Of a stretch of DNA of 64,000 bases, positions 44,961 to 57,100 are shown in pieces. The notes beneath the pieces were generated by a model. That model worked only from the letters and a program-made list of their open reading frames with translations. It did not search any database and was not told the origin of the DNA. This DNA comes from Linderina pennispora (taxonomy: Eukaryota; Kickxellomycota; Kickxellomycetes; Kickxellales; Kickxellaceae): positions 744,001 to 808,000 of the forward strand of contig NW_024468253.1 of the NCBI RefSeq assembly GCF_002104995.1, read 5' to 3'. The first letter of the stretch is position 1; each line of letters begins with the position of its first letter. Both the position numbers and the translations under genes were made by a program.

Positions 44961-47858
44961 TGGACCGAGTGTTTGTGTCTAGATTCAATTACAAAAACTG
45001 CCATCTCTACCAAACTGTTCCAAAGAACCGCCCCCCCAAAAAAGAGCCATTTTCGCGAATGTTGCACATCGGTACTTGCTTCGTGAAGAGTCTGGAAACA
45101 TTCCGGCAGATCAGTCCTTTCTGAACGAGATTGCTGCTTGAGAAGCCACTCGTGTATATGACCCGCCTGATGAGAACCCGATCATAGCCGTGGGTTATAT
45201 TCTGCTTTCAACCACCCTGCAGCGAGCTTGACAACGAAATGTAGCTATTTACTTGTGATACAAGGCCCGAAATACAAGGTGCCATTAGTGACATTTGTAG
45301 TACCCCAGTGACCCGAAAACCACAGTTTGGTTCCGACTATTGCGGTATTTCTGAAATATATTGACGTATTGTATTCACGCACAATACATAGGGTAGGGAA
45401 GCGTCATTCGAAGGATAAACATTTAATGGTTTGGAGTTTTCTCCAGTATATGTAGATGTATACGCCACCGTGTTGGCTTCGAGACGGTAAAGAATTTCAA
45501 AGCCACTATACCAAGCCAACCACATAAAAGCTTGGCATCCTGGACCACATGGCCCTGTATTTTTCTCCTCAGTCATTTTTGATCATGACTTGTTTTTCAA
45601 CTAAAAAAAAAAGCACGATAACACTTACTCGCAATGGTTAGCACACCATACCAAGCGTAGGACTGCAATGCCAAGCTCTAGTGACAAGCTGCCTTAAGAC
45701 AGTTGAAATTGGCATGTGTCTTTTCTGTTGATGAACCCCTATAGTTATCCATTGCCAATTCGATATCAGGCTGCCTATCAATATCAAGTAGTAATCTCCA
45801 AAGCTGGCGTTGCAAGTATTTGGCAATGAACAGCAAACCATTGTGTTTACAAGCCTATTTACTTGTGCTGGCTCTGGATCCTTTACTGTTGTGGTGCACA
45901 CATACACATGATGGCTGCTTGTGAAATATCCTCTATACACGTTTGAGCAAAAATCAATGTATATTAATATGATCATGATATTCGGTTTTACATTTATTTT
46001 AAAGACATGTCGGTAGCTTGCAGCGTGAGTTTGTGTAATGCAATAGTCAAACCATGAGGATATTCAATGAAACCTATTGATAATGTCATGATTAAACTAC
46101 ATGCTTGCAGGCTGGTACCGCAGTCCTGATGAGAAATGGGAACCAAACATGCTGGCATCAGCTATAAAAAGTCCTGTAATGGAAGCTTGGTTCATAGTCA
46201 TGTGTTGAAGTACACATCGTGTCCGCTGCAAAAATAGGTGGCCACTGGCCATATGCACACGTGGAAGTATTTGTGTCAGCATAAAAATTGCACTTTTACA
46301 ACGCGGCTCATTAGGCTATGTAGAAACACAGCAAGAGGCCGTGGTTCAGTGTTGGAAGCGTCATTGTGAAGCATACTAATCGCAACACACCACTGTCAGC
46401 GTGAATGTAAGTGCGCTTGGCTGACTCTTCGCTACATCCAGGGCCCCTAAACCAGTACACAGGGACTACCATCTGGTGATAGCAGTTCTGTGTCCCCTAC
46501 TCATGGGCTGCCAAGTGTCCATGTTTGCTTCTTCTTTGGCCCAAAAGAGCAGGTATTCAAGGAAGTGGCTCTGGTACAGGGCATGGTGTCTCCTTGTTCT
46601 ACCGGGCGGGAGCATTAATTCTGCGGCCGTAACGTCACTCGCTGTCGGCACTGCCGATCTCGAAAATGGGATCGACTCGAGCCGTTGTGCGCTTCGGTGA
46701 ACTGTTTACGATTTTGAAAAAATCGAATATAGTGCGAGGTCAGGGGAAGGCCAGCCCGGCTGTATCGCGCATTTTTCTGTGGTCGGCTGTCTCAGCTGCC
46801 AGAGCGCTTGCAGGCCCGACGGTAGATACCGCCCACTCCCACTCCCTCTTTTCCTTCTTGCCTCTTCATTTCCTCGAATTCGTCCTTTTGTAGCGTAGAT
46901 ATCTTTCATCCAGCCTATTTGGTTTCTACGCGCGGCTACACCTTCCTTTGTGCTGAACGTCTACCACCGGGAATACCTCTCACGATAATCAGCAGGTAAG
47001 CACAGGCTGACGCACACAGCGGAGCCTGCCCACAGGCCATGGCAGTAAAGCACAGGGCTGCAGGGCTCATGCTGCATAGTCAGTGTTGAAGGCCGTTTGC
47101 TCTGGGACGAAAAGCGCTTTTTCAATGCCTGGGCAGGGCGCCACTCGTTTCCCAGAGAAGAAAGTTATTTTGAATACCTGTCGCCCTATCTCTCTACCTC
47201 CCCTCGCAGCCATCCTGCATACAGCAGCTTTCTGTCTCAGAGCTCTCTGCTGCTGGCAGTGGTAGACGTGGCCGAACGAGAAAAATTGTACATTCTGAGG
47301 GGATTGTTTGCTAACTGGCATGACGGATTCGGCATCCGGCGATTCTGGTCTTTATATGGCCTGCGTGGTTCTGCATTGTTCGCCCGCCGTATTGCTATCC
47401 CTCTTGTATCGGGCACCTTGGCTGACAGCCGATGGTGGTGATTCCAGGCACAAGGGTGCCATGCCACTCCCGCGCTCCTTGCATGCTGATGCCGTTTGTT
47501 GCTCTGGCCACCGCCGAAGGCGCAGGGGGAGTTAGTGTTGCTCGTCTCCGCCGCCCCGGGAACGATGCAGAACAGCTCTATCGGCACAGCAGCGACTGCT
47601 GTGCCCTGCCCTCCTGTCTCTCTGTTCTGTGAATACTCTCTCTTTTTTAAACACCGCACCTTTTTACTGATGCTCGCCGGGTTGAATATTCTGCTAGGAC
47701 GTTCGCCGCAAAAGCCTTCGTACATTGGCACACTTTCCACCACAAAGCCATTCAAGCCTACCGTGCGGCATCAAAACCGATTTAGCGTGTCGCTGTTGCT
47801 TGAGGAGATTGATAGTTTAACCAACGGGATTGACAGTTCAGCAGCGACCAACGGAGCC
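44961..47858. other. 2.9 kb without a recognised gene; right part may be 5' UTR of the NDPK gene
   Basis: From 45 to 46.6 kb the sequence is AT-rich with only short ORFs lacking recognisable domains (the longest is 112 codons on minus at 45638-45976). Near 46850-46990 a pyrimidine-rich leader-like stretch ends in a consensus donor (CAGCAG|GTAAGC at 46996). The downstream NDPK gene therefore may have an upstream non-coding exon and a leader intron inside 46996-47850. No acceptor can be fixed. Confidence 0.45.
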
Positions 47859-50800
47859 ATGTCAGAGGTAAGAGCCACGGTCTTGCATCGGCCGAGTGAC
47901 ACAAGGCCGATAATTGGTAAACAAGGACACAACCACTAAAGTTGGCAATCCCATGTGGCCGTGTGCTATTCGTAGGACGAGAATACAAACAAGACGTTCG
48001 CCATCGTCAAGCCTGATGCGCTGACACCGTTCAAATACCAGCAGATCGATGCGCTTATCAAGCTCAACGAGTTCGAGATCACGCGGCAGAAGCTGGTTTG
48101 GCTGACGCCCGAGCAGGCAGACGCACTGTTTCCAGAGAGGTCGTTTGACCAGGACCACGCGCAGTGGGTCGAGTACATCACCAGCGCACCCAGTCTGGCG
48201 CTGGAGCTGACCAAACCGAACGCGACTCTCTACTGGCAGATCGCTATGGGGTCCGAGTTTTCAGCTGAGAACGACGACCGGGACGACGACTCGATTCGCG
48301 GCATTCTGGCAATCGACCGCATCCGCAATGCGGTTGACGGCAGCGAAGAGCCTGAGAATGCAGTCAAGCAGCTAGAGCTGGTGTTCTCGGACCGTGTTCC
48401 CGAGATCCCGTACGACAACTTTCTGATGATGCGCGCTGTGGCCGCGCACAACACATTGGCCATGATCAAGCCCGATGTGTCGCTGGACAAGAATGCAGTC
48501 AACAGGATCATCAGCAGGATCACGGCGCGCGGGTATGCGATCAAGGACCGTGTCGATATCAAGCTGTCCAAGGCCCAGGCGCGCGCATTCTATGCTGAGC
48601 ACGAGGGGAAGCCGTTCTTTGATGCCCTGATTGGGTTTATGACCAGCGGACCAGTTATTGCGCTGCTACTGGACGGCGACGATGTGATTCGTGGGTGGCG
48701 CATGATGATCGGTCCGACCGATAGCGAGGCAGCGCGCCAGACTGCTCCATTGTCATTGAGGGCCCTGCTTGGAGCGAATCTGCAGTATAACGCCGTGCAT
48801 GGCAGTGACTCGCTGGACAGTGCCAAGCGTGAGCTGACGTTCTTCTTCTCGCCACGGATCCAGCACGAAGAGGACCCCGAGCCGGTGAAGGAGGAGGTCG
48901 AGGAGGTATCTGACGTTGATAATGACGACAAGACAGCCGAGGAGCCGGCAGCCAGTGGCGAGGACAAGAAGAAGAAAAAGAAGAAGTCAAAGCGCCGCAA
49001 GCGCAAGCAGACGGTGTCCTCTGCCACGCCCTCTGGTCCAGAGACACCGGCAACAACCACAGCCGCTGTATCAGACGCAAGCGACGCTGAGAATGCCAAT
49101 GCCAACGGGGCATCAGCGAAGCAGTCAGTAGTCGAGTTAGCACAGCCCTCCGATCCCATGTACGAGCGCACATTCGGGCTGATCAAGCCTGACGCATACC
49201 CCCGCTATCGCAAGCAGATAACAAAACACATCATCGAGCGCGGGTTCACCATCGTAGCCCAGGAACAAGTCGTGCTGACCACTGCATGCGCGGAGCGACT
49301 GTACAGTGAGATGCGCAGCTTCCCAATCTACTCACGCCTGATCGAATTCGTTACCAGCGGGCCAGTGCTGGCATTAGTGCTCGAGGGGATCGATGCTGTT
49401 GATTCATGGCGTGGGTATGTCGGCCCGGCCCTTCCGAAGAGTGCTCGGTTCGAGGCCCGCGACAGCCTGCGTGCAAAGTACGGGACTGACGCGCAGATGA
49501 ACGCTGTTCATGCGAGCAAAGACAGCGAAGCTGCGGTCAGCGAGATCGAAACGGTCTTTTATGGCCTGCTTGGCGGCAAATACACCACGCTCACGACGAC
49601 AGATGATCCTCTGGCAACTGAATTCCCAGCTGAGATTGAGCACGCCCGGGCTGTTGCCGAAGCTGCTGCCGCTGAGGCTGAGGAGGAGGCTCGCCGTAAG
49701 GCGGAGGAAGAGGCTAAGGCTGCTGCTGAGGAGGCCCGACTAAAGGCTGAAGAAGAGGCGCGGATCAAGGCTGAAGAGGAAACCCGTCTCCAGGCCGAAG
49801 AGGAGGCCCGCCTTATCGCAGCCGAGGAAGCACGTCTCAAGGCTGAAGAGGAGGCACGCATTGCCGCCGAAGCCGCAGCAGCCGAGGAGGCACGTCTCAA
49901 GGCGGAGGAGGCGAAGACAGCTGAAGAGGAGGAGCGTCTTAAGGCTGAGGAGGAGCGTCTTAAGGCTGAGGAGGAGGCCCGTCTTCAGGCCGAGGAGGAG
50001 GCACGCATTGCTGCTGAAGCCGCAGCAGCCGAGGAGGCCCGTCTCAAGGCTGAAGAGGAAGCTCGCCTCAAAGCTGAAGAGGAGGCCCGTCTCAAGGCGG
50101 AGGAGGAAGCTCGCCTCAAGGCGGAGGAGGAGGCACGCATTGCCGCCGAAGCCGCAGCAGCCGAGGAGGCACGTCTCAAGGCCGAGGAGGAAGCTCGCCT
50201 CAAGGCTGAGGAGGAGGCGCAGCTCGCCGCTGAAGCTGCAGCAGCCGAGGAAGCTCGCCTCAAGGCTGAGGAGGAAGCGCGTGCTGCAGCCGAGGAAGCA
50301 GGTCTTCAGGCCGAGGAAGAGACACGCATTGCCGCCGAAGCCGCAGCAGCCGAGGAGGCACGTCTCAAGGCCGAGGAGGAAGCTCGCCTCAAGGCTGAGG
50401 AGGAGGCACGAATCACCGCTGAAGCTGCAGCAGCCGAGGAAGCTCGCCTCAAGGCTGAGGAGGAAGCGCGTGCTGCAGCCGAGGAAGCAGGTCTTCAGGC
50501 CGAGGAAGAGACACGCATTGCTGCCGAAGCCGCAGTAGCCGAGGAGGCACGTCTCAAGGCCGAGGAGGAAGCTCGCCTCAAGGCTGAGGAGGAGGCGCAG
50601 CTCGCCGCTGAAGCTGCTGCAGCCGAGGAGGCATGTCTTCAGGCTGAGGAAGAGGCACGCACTGCCGCTGAAGCCGCAGCAACAGAGGAGGCTCGTCTCA
50701 AGGCGGAGGAGGCGAAGACAGCTGAAGAGGAGGAACGTCTTAAGGCTGAAGAGGAGGCTCGTGTCAAGGCAGAGGAGGGCGCTAAGGCGGCCGAGGAAGC

Positions 50801-52748
50801 TAAGATCAAGGCAGAGGAAGAGGCAAAGGCCCAGAAGGAGGCGCAAATTGCTGCCGAAGCAGCCGCTAAGGAAGAGGAGGAGGCTAGGGGTGCTGAAGAA
50901 GCAAAGGTCAGGGCTGAGGAGGAGGCCCGCGCCGCCGCTGCCGCCGCTGAAATCGCCGCTGCCGAAGCCGCTGTCGCTGCCGAGATTGAGGCTGAAATCA
51001 GGGCCAAGGCCGAGGGAGAGGCTGCTCACGATGAGCACATTGAAGACAGTGCGCCTGCTGAGAACAAGAGCACGGCCGGAACACCAGCGATGTCACCCCA
51101 GACTAAGCCAAGCTCGCACTTTGGCCAGCGCCTTGCCAACTCGCCATTCCTCCAGGCAGACAGGCTCTCGGGTGGTGAGCAGACGCCGCCGCCCAAGCGG
51201 CCGGGGCGGGTCATCTCGCCATTCCTTGAGCACGGACACCAGGAGCCAAAGTCGATCTCTGGCGTCTTGGCGGTGAAGCCGGAGGATGCTAAGCAGGATG
51301 AGTCAAACGACACGGACCATGTTGCTGGCCAGCGTAGCGGTCTGAACATCGAGACCGATAAACCTGCTGAGGAGAAGACCGCTGGGAAGACCGCTAAGGA
51401 GAAAGAGACCCCTGCCAAGAATCCAGCCACCCACGCAGCACCTCGCTCAGCTGCTTCTGGTCCCCCACGCACGGCCCGCCCGGCACAACCAATCACACCA
51501 ACAAAGCCATCAGGTGCCACTGCATCTCGCACCACTCCGACTCGCCCAGCTCCCGGTCGCGCTGCTCCCGGTGCTCCCGTGCGGCCTGTCCGCCGCGCAG
51601 TTCCAGGCGATACTAGCAGGCCTGCACCCACCAGTGGCCCCACAGTCCGTCGGTCAACCCTTACTGGTACTTCGACTACGCCGCGCACAACTGACACTGC
51701 CCGCACCACCCGTCCCGCACCCACGACGCCAACTCGTGCTCCTACCACAGCATCAGCGCGGTCCCCGACGTCTGCCCGGGCACCGGTAGCCCGGGCACCG
51801 GTGACGTCGCCATCCACTGCTCGTCGCCCTGCTGCATCCAGCACAGCCCGGCCCTCGACGTTGTCACCATCTACGGCTCGCACCGCTCGCACTACCACCG
51901 TGCCGGCAAAGTCGCCCACTACTATGGCGCCCTCTCGTGCCCGCGCTTCCTCGACTTCGGGGGCAGTCAGAGCAGCAACAACTATTGGAACCCCGGCAAC
52001 TAGGTCTCGCCCTCCTGTGCCATCATTTGCGGCGCCATCTGCCCGTCGCCCAACAGCGACGACTACAGCGACGACCGCTGGTGCTGCCAGATCCACCATG
52101 AGCACCACACGGCCGGCTACTACGTCGGCTAAGCCCGCTGTCCGCACTGCGTCGGCTACCCCTGCAAGACCAACAGCATCCACTACGACCCGCTCGACTG
52201 TCACCAGACCGACTGCGAGCGGACCAAGCACGGCCCGACCGACCACCACCCGCCCGACTGTGACACGGACTGCTCCTTCCACGAGGACGCCTGCGGCAGG
52301 TTCATCGGCTCGTGTGCCACCAGCCAGGCCATCGGCTACTAGCGCTGGTCGTGTGCCTGTTACTCGGGCTCCTGCCAGCACCCGGACGGCCACGGCCACG
52401 GCCACGACCACGGCATCTGCGACCCGTGCTACAGCTGCAAGGTCCACAGCGCCGGCTAGCCGCACACCTGTCCGCCCCACAGCCACCGCAGCTGCCCGTG
52501 CGCGGCCTGCCCCTAGCCAGACGAAGCCAGCTGTTCCTCGTGCGCCAGCCAAGAGGCCCTCTGCACCGGAGAACAAGCCCTCTGAAGCCAAGGAGCCTGT
52601 CAAGACTGAGGATGCTCCCAAGGCGGAGGAAAAGCCCGCTGAGGTCAGTGATAGTACTTCCAAGACCGAGGAGCCAGTGGAGGCACCAGTGGAGGCACCA
52701 GCGGAGGAGCCGGAGAAGGAGTCAGCGGAGGAGTTGGCCGAGAATTGA
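47859..52748 (+). CDS. Triple NDPK-domain protein with giant charged coiled coil and basic Thr/Arg/Pro tail
   Basis: About 1593 residues; exon 1 (ATG TCA GAG, 47859-47867), intron 47868-47975 (GTAAGA...GTAG), then one long exon. Three nucleoside-diphosphate-kinase folds: domain 1 begins [11 protein letters not shown] (about residue 8), domain 2 [10 protein letters not shown] (about 165), domain 3 [10 protein letters not shown] (about 400). The phospho-acceptor His is present in domains 2 (NAVHGSD, His278) and 3 (NAVHAS, His515), but domain 1 has Asp124 (NAVDGSE), so it should be inactive. A Lys-rich run ([14 protein letters not shown]) separates domains 2 and 3. Residues about 560-1030 are a near-perfect [12 protein letters not shown] coiled coil or single alpha helix, followed by about 450 residues of basic Thr/Ala/Arg/Pro sequence like microtubule-binding tails. 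Tandem NDPKs resemble axonemal NME8/TXNDC3-type proteins; no thioredoxin domain is seen. In-frame ATGs lie further upstream, so the start is moderately sure. Confidence 0.85.
49640..51030 (+). repeat. Coding minisatellite, (E/K)-rich helix repeat with 189-nt higher-order period
   Basis: A 24-nt unit encoding variants of EEARLKAE repeats through the coiled coil, with spacer words EAAAAEEA. Near-identical blocks recur at 50232, 50421 and 50610, giving a 189-nt (63-residue) period that keeps frame. This indicates recent in-frame tandem duplication. Confidence 0.85.
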
Positions 52749-52941
52749 GCAGAGCCATGGCCAATGCTTGCACGTGATCCCGGTGGCGGGTCTTTGTTGA
52801 CAGTTGTTGCCCCAGACCAAAACGTCACGGCCTACGAGCGCCCTTCGCCCTCTTCAGATTTCCAGCTTTAACCATTCGTCTTTAATTCCACTTTTTTACG
52901 TTTTCAAACAAGCACATTTAAACCCTTCTTTCTCCAGGCAA

Positions 52942-53922
52942 ATGCTGTCGCCGAACCCGTTTGACCCGACGCTCTGCGGCGAAATACCGTCGGCGCAGAA
53001 TACAATACTGACGTTCATGCTCTGCGTGGGCACGTTTCTGTCGTACCTCCCTCAGCACATAAAGATAATCCGGCACCGGACGAGCGAGGGCATCAGCCCG
53101 TACTTTATCCTCCTGGGCACGACGGGCGCCGGGTCGAACATTACAAACATGATAATTCTACAGTTTATTGTCATGCAGTGCTGCACAGTGCAAACGTGGG
53201 GCGTGTGTGTGGCCAGCCTGCTGGGGATTTTCCAGGTCGGCATTCAGAGCACCATGTTTTATATCACGTTCGTCCTCTTCCTGGCCTTCTTCCCCGAGGC
53301 CAACAAGTATGAGGCAGTGCCAGCAGGCGATGAGGCAGTAGCGAATAGCGAGTCGAGCCCGCTGCTGCCTGCAGCAGCAGCAGCAGCTGTACCAGATGGA
53401 GCGCCGAAGCGGCTGGCGATGGAGTGGAAGGCAGCACTGTGGGTGGCCACAGCCACCGCTGTGCATGGCACTATATGTATCGTGATGAGTGCCCTGCTGG
53501 TTGTGTTTGTGGGGCCGTATTCTGCGCCGACGCGTACCTGGGCGAGCCTCCTGGGCCTGTTCAGTCTGTGCACAACATGCATGCAGTTCATCCCACAGAT
53601 TATCAAGACGTGGCGGTCGGGCCAGGTAGGTGCGCTGAGCATCCCGATGATGCTGATGCAGACGCCCGGCGGATTCGTGTTTGCGTACTCGATTGCTATC
53701 CGGCCGGGTGTCAACTGGTCCAGCTGGATCTCAACCTTTGTTGCGGCGACGCTGCAGGGCGTGCTGCTGACGATCTGCCTGGTATTTGAGGAGCGAGCCA
53801 AGGGTGCCCGTCGTCTTCAAAGCACCGGCGCTGCTGCGGTGAACAATGGAGAGAATGCTGCGGCTGGTGGGGAAGCGTCTGGTTCGGTGACTGGGGCTGA
53901 CAATGCAGCGGGGAGTCAATGA
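52942..53922 (+). CDS. PQ-loop repeat membrane protein (vacuolar/lysosomal transporter type)
   Basis: 326 residues from the ATG at 52942; the ORF extends upstream, but this ATG directly precedes the conserved N-terminus. Seven predicted membrane helices in two three-helix bundles. Each carries a PQ motif: LSYLPQHIKIIRHRTSEGIS (about residue 40) and MQFIPQIIKTWRSGQVGALS (about 220). The loop between bundles has an acidic dileucine-like sorting signal (ESSPLLP), and the C-terminus is a soluble Ala/Gly/Asn-rich tail. PQ-loop proteins of the Ypq/PQLC class export cationic amino acids or cystine from vacuoles, while others act in glycosylation or trafficking. This one is closest in layout to fungal two-PQ proteins, but the substrate is unknown. 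It is co-directional with the NDPK gene. Confidence 0.9.
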   Translation: MLSPNPFDPTLCGEIPSAQNTILTFMLCVGTFLSYLPQHIKIIRHRTSEGISPYFILLGTTGAGSNITNMIILQFIVMQCCTVQTWGVCVASLLGIFQVGIQSTMFYITFVLFLAFFPEANKYEAVPAGDEAVANSESSPLLPAAAAAAVPDGAPKRLAMEWKAALWVATATAVHGTICIVMSALLVVFVGPYSAPTRTWASLLGLFSLCTTCMQFIPQIIKTWRSGQVGALSIPMMLMQTPGGFVFAYSIAIRPGVNWSSWISTFVAATLQGVLLTICLVFEERAKGARRLQSTGAAAVNNGENAAAGGEASGSVTGADNAAGSQ

Positions 53923-54161
53923 ATGGCAGTAGTGCTCCGGCTGATGCGAAATAGTCGCGCCCAGTTTTTTTCTTGTTCAGTGAATGTTATACAGTTGATA
54001 GACAGCGCTTAAAAAGGCAACACGGGACGCGAAAAGGGCGCTGGGGTGCGTGAAAATTCCATGCAGCACTTTCCCCTCCACTCCTTTCTGACTCGCTTGG
54101 CTATTGTCAACAAAAAACTTTTTTTTTTCTACCTATTTTCCTGGGATTCTACAATGCCAAA

Positions 54162-57100
54162 ATGTCTTTTGCTTTTAGACGACACCTTGACACACCCACA
54201 GCAACACAGTCAGACAGCGCGCAGACGGCGATGGCATGCGCGTTCTCGCTGTTCCAAGCCAGCAGCACCTGTCCATTGCACGCAGCACCAGCAGTCGACT
54301 TTCTCAGCGACATGAAGCGGCGCAACGAGCAGGACAGCGACCACAGAAACATCATGACGCCCGAGTTCCGTGCCTTCTGTGTATCAGTACGCGAGCATGT
54401 AATCTGCGGGTTCGTACTGCTTACGTTTTTCATTCTCTCGTATATTGCTGTGCGGCGTGCGTGTGCAGCGCAGGTGCAGAAGCACGGCCGCAGTAAGCAG
54501 CGATACCTGACAACCCCGTACTCGTCTGTGTTTCGGGCGCGGCAGGTTCCACAGATCCTGGCGAGTATTGGGCTCGCATCGGTCAGTATGCTGGCGATGC
54601 TGCTGGCGGTGACCGTGGCATTATCGAATGTGATGGATTTTGGCGATCCGAGGCATCTGGCAACATGGCGGACATGGCTGTTGCCGCATACGCTGCTAGT
54701 TCCAGGTGAGCGGCAGACGGGTGCACTAGCGAATAGCAACTGGACGGGACCGCAGGGCGCGCACGATTTCCCGCCTGTGCTGCGAAGGCTGTGGCTGTAC
54801 CAGTCTAGCGTGTCAATTACCAGCTCAGTGTTCTTGCTGCCCATGGGCGTTCTGTTCGAGGGCACGTCGCAGCGCATGCCGGTATTGCGGAGAGTATTGG
54901 TAGCGCTGGCGCGCTGGCTGGCAGCGGCTGGCATGCTGCTGGGAATGTGGACGCTGCTGTGCACGCGTAGCAGCTACATGTATGGGCTCGGTTTGTACCA
55001 ACCGTTCGCGGCAGATGCGGCCACGATGCGGTATTCCGTGTACTATGCGGCATGTGTGTTTGCAGCGCTGCCAACGGTCCTGCTGGTTGCACCACGGGGT
55101 ACTTGGGCCCTGTTCAGCTGGCTCAGGTGCTGTGTTGGACAGACGAATGAGATGAGACATCGGACGATGCAGCGGTTTGCGCAGCTGAAGCGCGAGCAGC
55201 AGCGTATTGAATCGTGCTTGAGGAAAACTATTTCGTCGTGGAAGTGGGAACAGCTGAGGGATTCGGAGGAGGCAGACATTGTTGAAGGCAGCCGCAGCAA
55301 CAGCAACAACAACAGCAACAACAACAACAGCAGCAGCAACAGCAGCAACAACAGCGATAGTGAGACGCTTGGATTTGAGACAATGACGAAAAAGCAAGAT
55401 AGTCCAAGTGTGACGATTTCCAAGTGTATGCCGGTTGGCCGGCCGCCACGTCATCCCCTGCTACATCCAACAGCGGGCTCACAGCCACAGCTTGGCTTTG
55501 GTTCGCTGAGATCTCGTGTGGCGGGTACCAAGCGCCAGCCTATATTTGAGACATCCCCGGAGCCACCTTTGTCACGCAGCTCTGCAACGGTGCGCTCTGC
55601 ATCGGCTGATCGGCTCAAGGAGGCGGGTCTACGATCAAACGCTTCGTTCAGCCGGCTCGCATCATACTTTACCGAGCAGGCAGATATCAGCAACATTGGG
55701 CTGGATGGCGTCAACATGGTCAGGGCAGTGCGCAGCGCCCAGCGGAAACGGGCGATGGAGCGTGCGCGTGAGATGCAGCGACTGGCAAGGCAGATACGAG
55801 AGTACCACGCACGGTTATTGTTTGTGCGCGGCGAGCTGAGCAGGATTGAGGATAGCGGGGTGCTCAATGGGGGGAACCGTGGAGGTGTGCCGCGTAGTAA
55901 GCGCAGTGCCAAGCAGATCATGGTTGATGTTGTGCGCAATGCATCTGCAGTGCTGCTGACGGCGCTAGCGAATGTGTGCTGGCTGCTGGTGGTGCTGCAG
56001 ATTGCGCGTGGAGCGCTCAGTGCGCTGTTTGTTGGCGAACCGGATCTGACCCAGCGGTTTACGTACTTCCTACCGGCTTTGCCCATGGCCGACAGCTTTT
56101 CTGATGGTACACCAAAGCCGTCGAGGGGCGAGTCGTCTCTCCAACTGGCGCTGCCGTTTGCGCAGCTGGCAATGCCGCCGATTATCACGCTCTGCCAGAT
56201 GGTTTCGAGTGGGCTGCTGTTTACCGTGGTCATGTTTGGAGTCCTGTCGTTTGGGTCGTCGGTCGAGGAGTCGGTTCATCCGCTGCGATTTCTCATTACA
56301 TCGTACGCAGGCAGGGTGCTGCGGGCACGGCAGTGGCACTGGCTACCGCATGTTCTGCTGAGCTCGGAGGTGCTTGATGCAATCAACCCAGTACCTAAAC
56401 AGTCTGGCAGCACGATAGCTTTGCAGCAGGAGATTCCAAGCAAAATGGTCGGCCGGACCTCTCGCGTGTTTTACTCGTCGAGCACGGATCTGACGAGCTT
56501 TTACCGTGGAGTGCAGCGTGAGTCGCTGGCACATTACCCGGTTACCAGCATAGGGGTTCTGTCAGATGATGTTTTGCAGGCGAAGGCGTGGGGCAGGCGG
56601 GTGTTTCTGCTGTGGGCGCAGCGACGCAGCCCAGTGACTAGCAAGCAGCTTCTGGCGTATGTTTGGATTGTGACGTGTCTGGCGATGACGTGGCCAGGCG
56701 TGCTACGGACAACAGGGCTGATTTCCGAGCGTGCATATCTGCTGCCCACAGCGTCGCTGGTGCAGCCGCTGTGGACGCGGTATTCGAACGAGGAGCCCGT
56801 CGAGCTTCATCCGGTGAATAGCCTGAAGTGTGGGGCGCGCAGAGAGCTTGTGGAGCCGCAGAGGGTCAGCGATGATGGGCAGGATAAACCTAGCGGCAGG
56901 GAGTTCGATAAGCATGGGCCGGCTGCACCTGAGGTGGCACACAAGGTGGCAGTAGTTGATATGCCGTCTGGGGCTGTGTCTGGGGCGACTGCAGATGCAA
57001 TGCCAACCAACGCACCGAGTGCCAGCCGCCAGCCGCCCAGGACGAGCTCGGCGTCGGGCATGCGCACAGTCACTCGACGTGCACTGGTTGAGGCTCTGAC

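Noticed and set aside
49740..52828. 432- and 600-codon open frames antisense to the NDPK/coiled-coil gene
   Set aside because: They are produced by the repetitive sense codons; the products are low-complexity Leu/Ser/Cys or Val/Ala/Gly sequence without domains.
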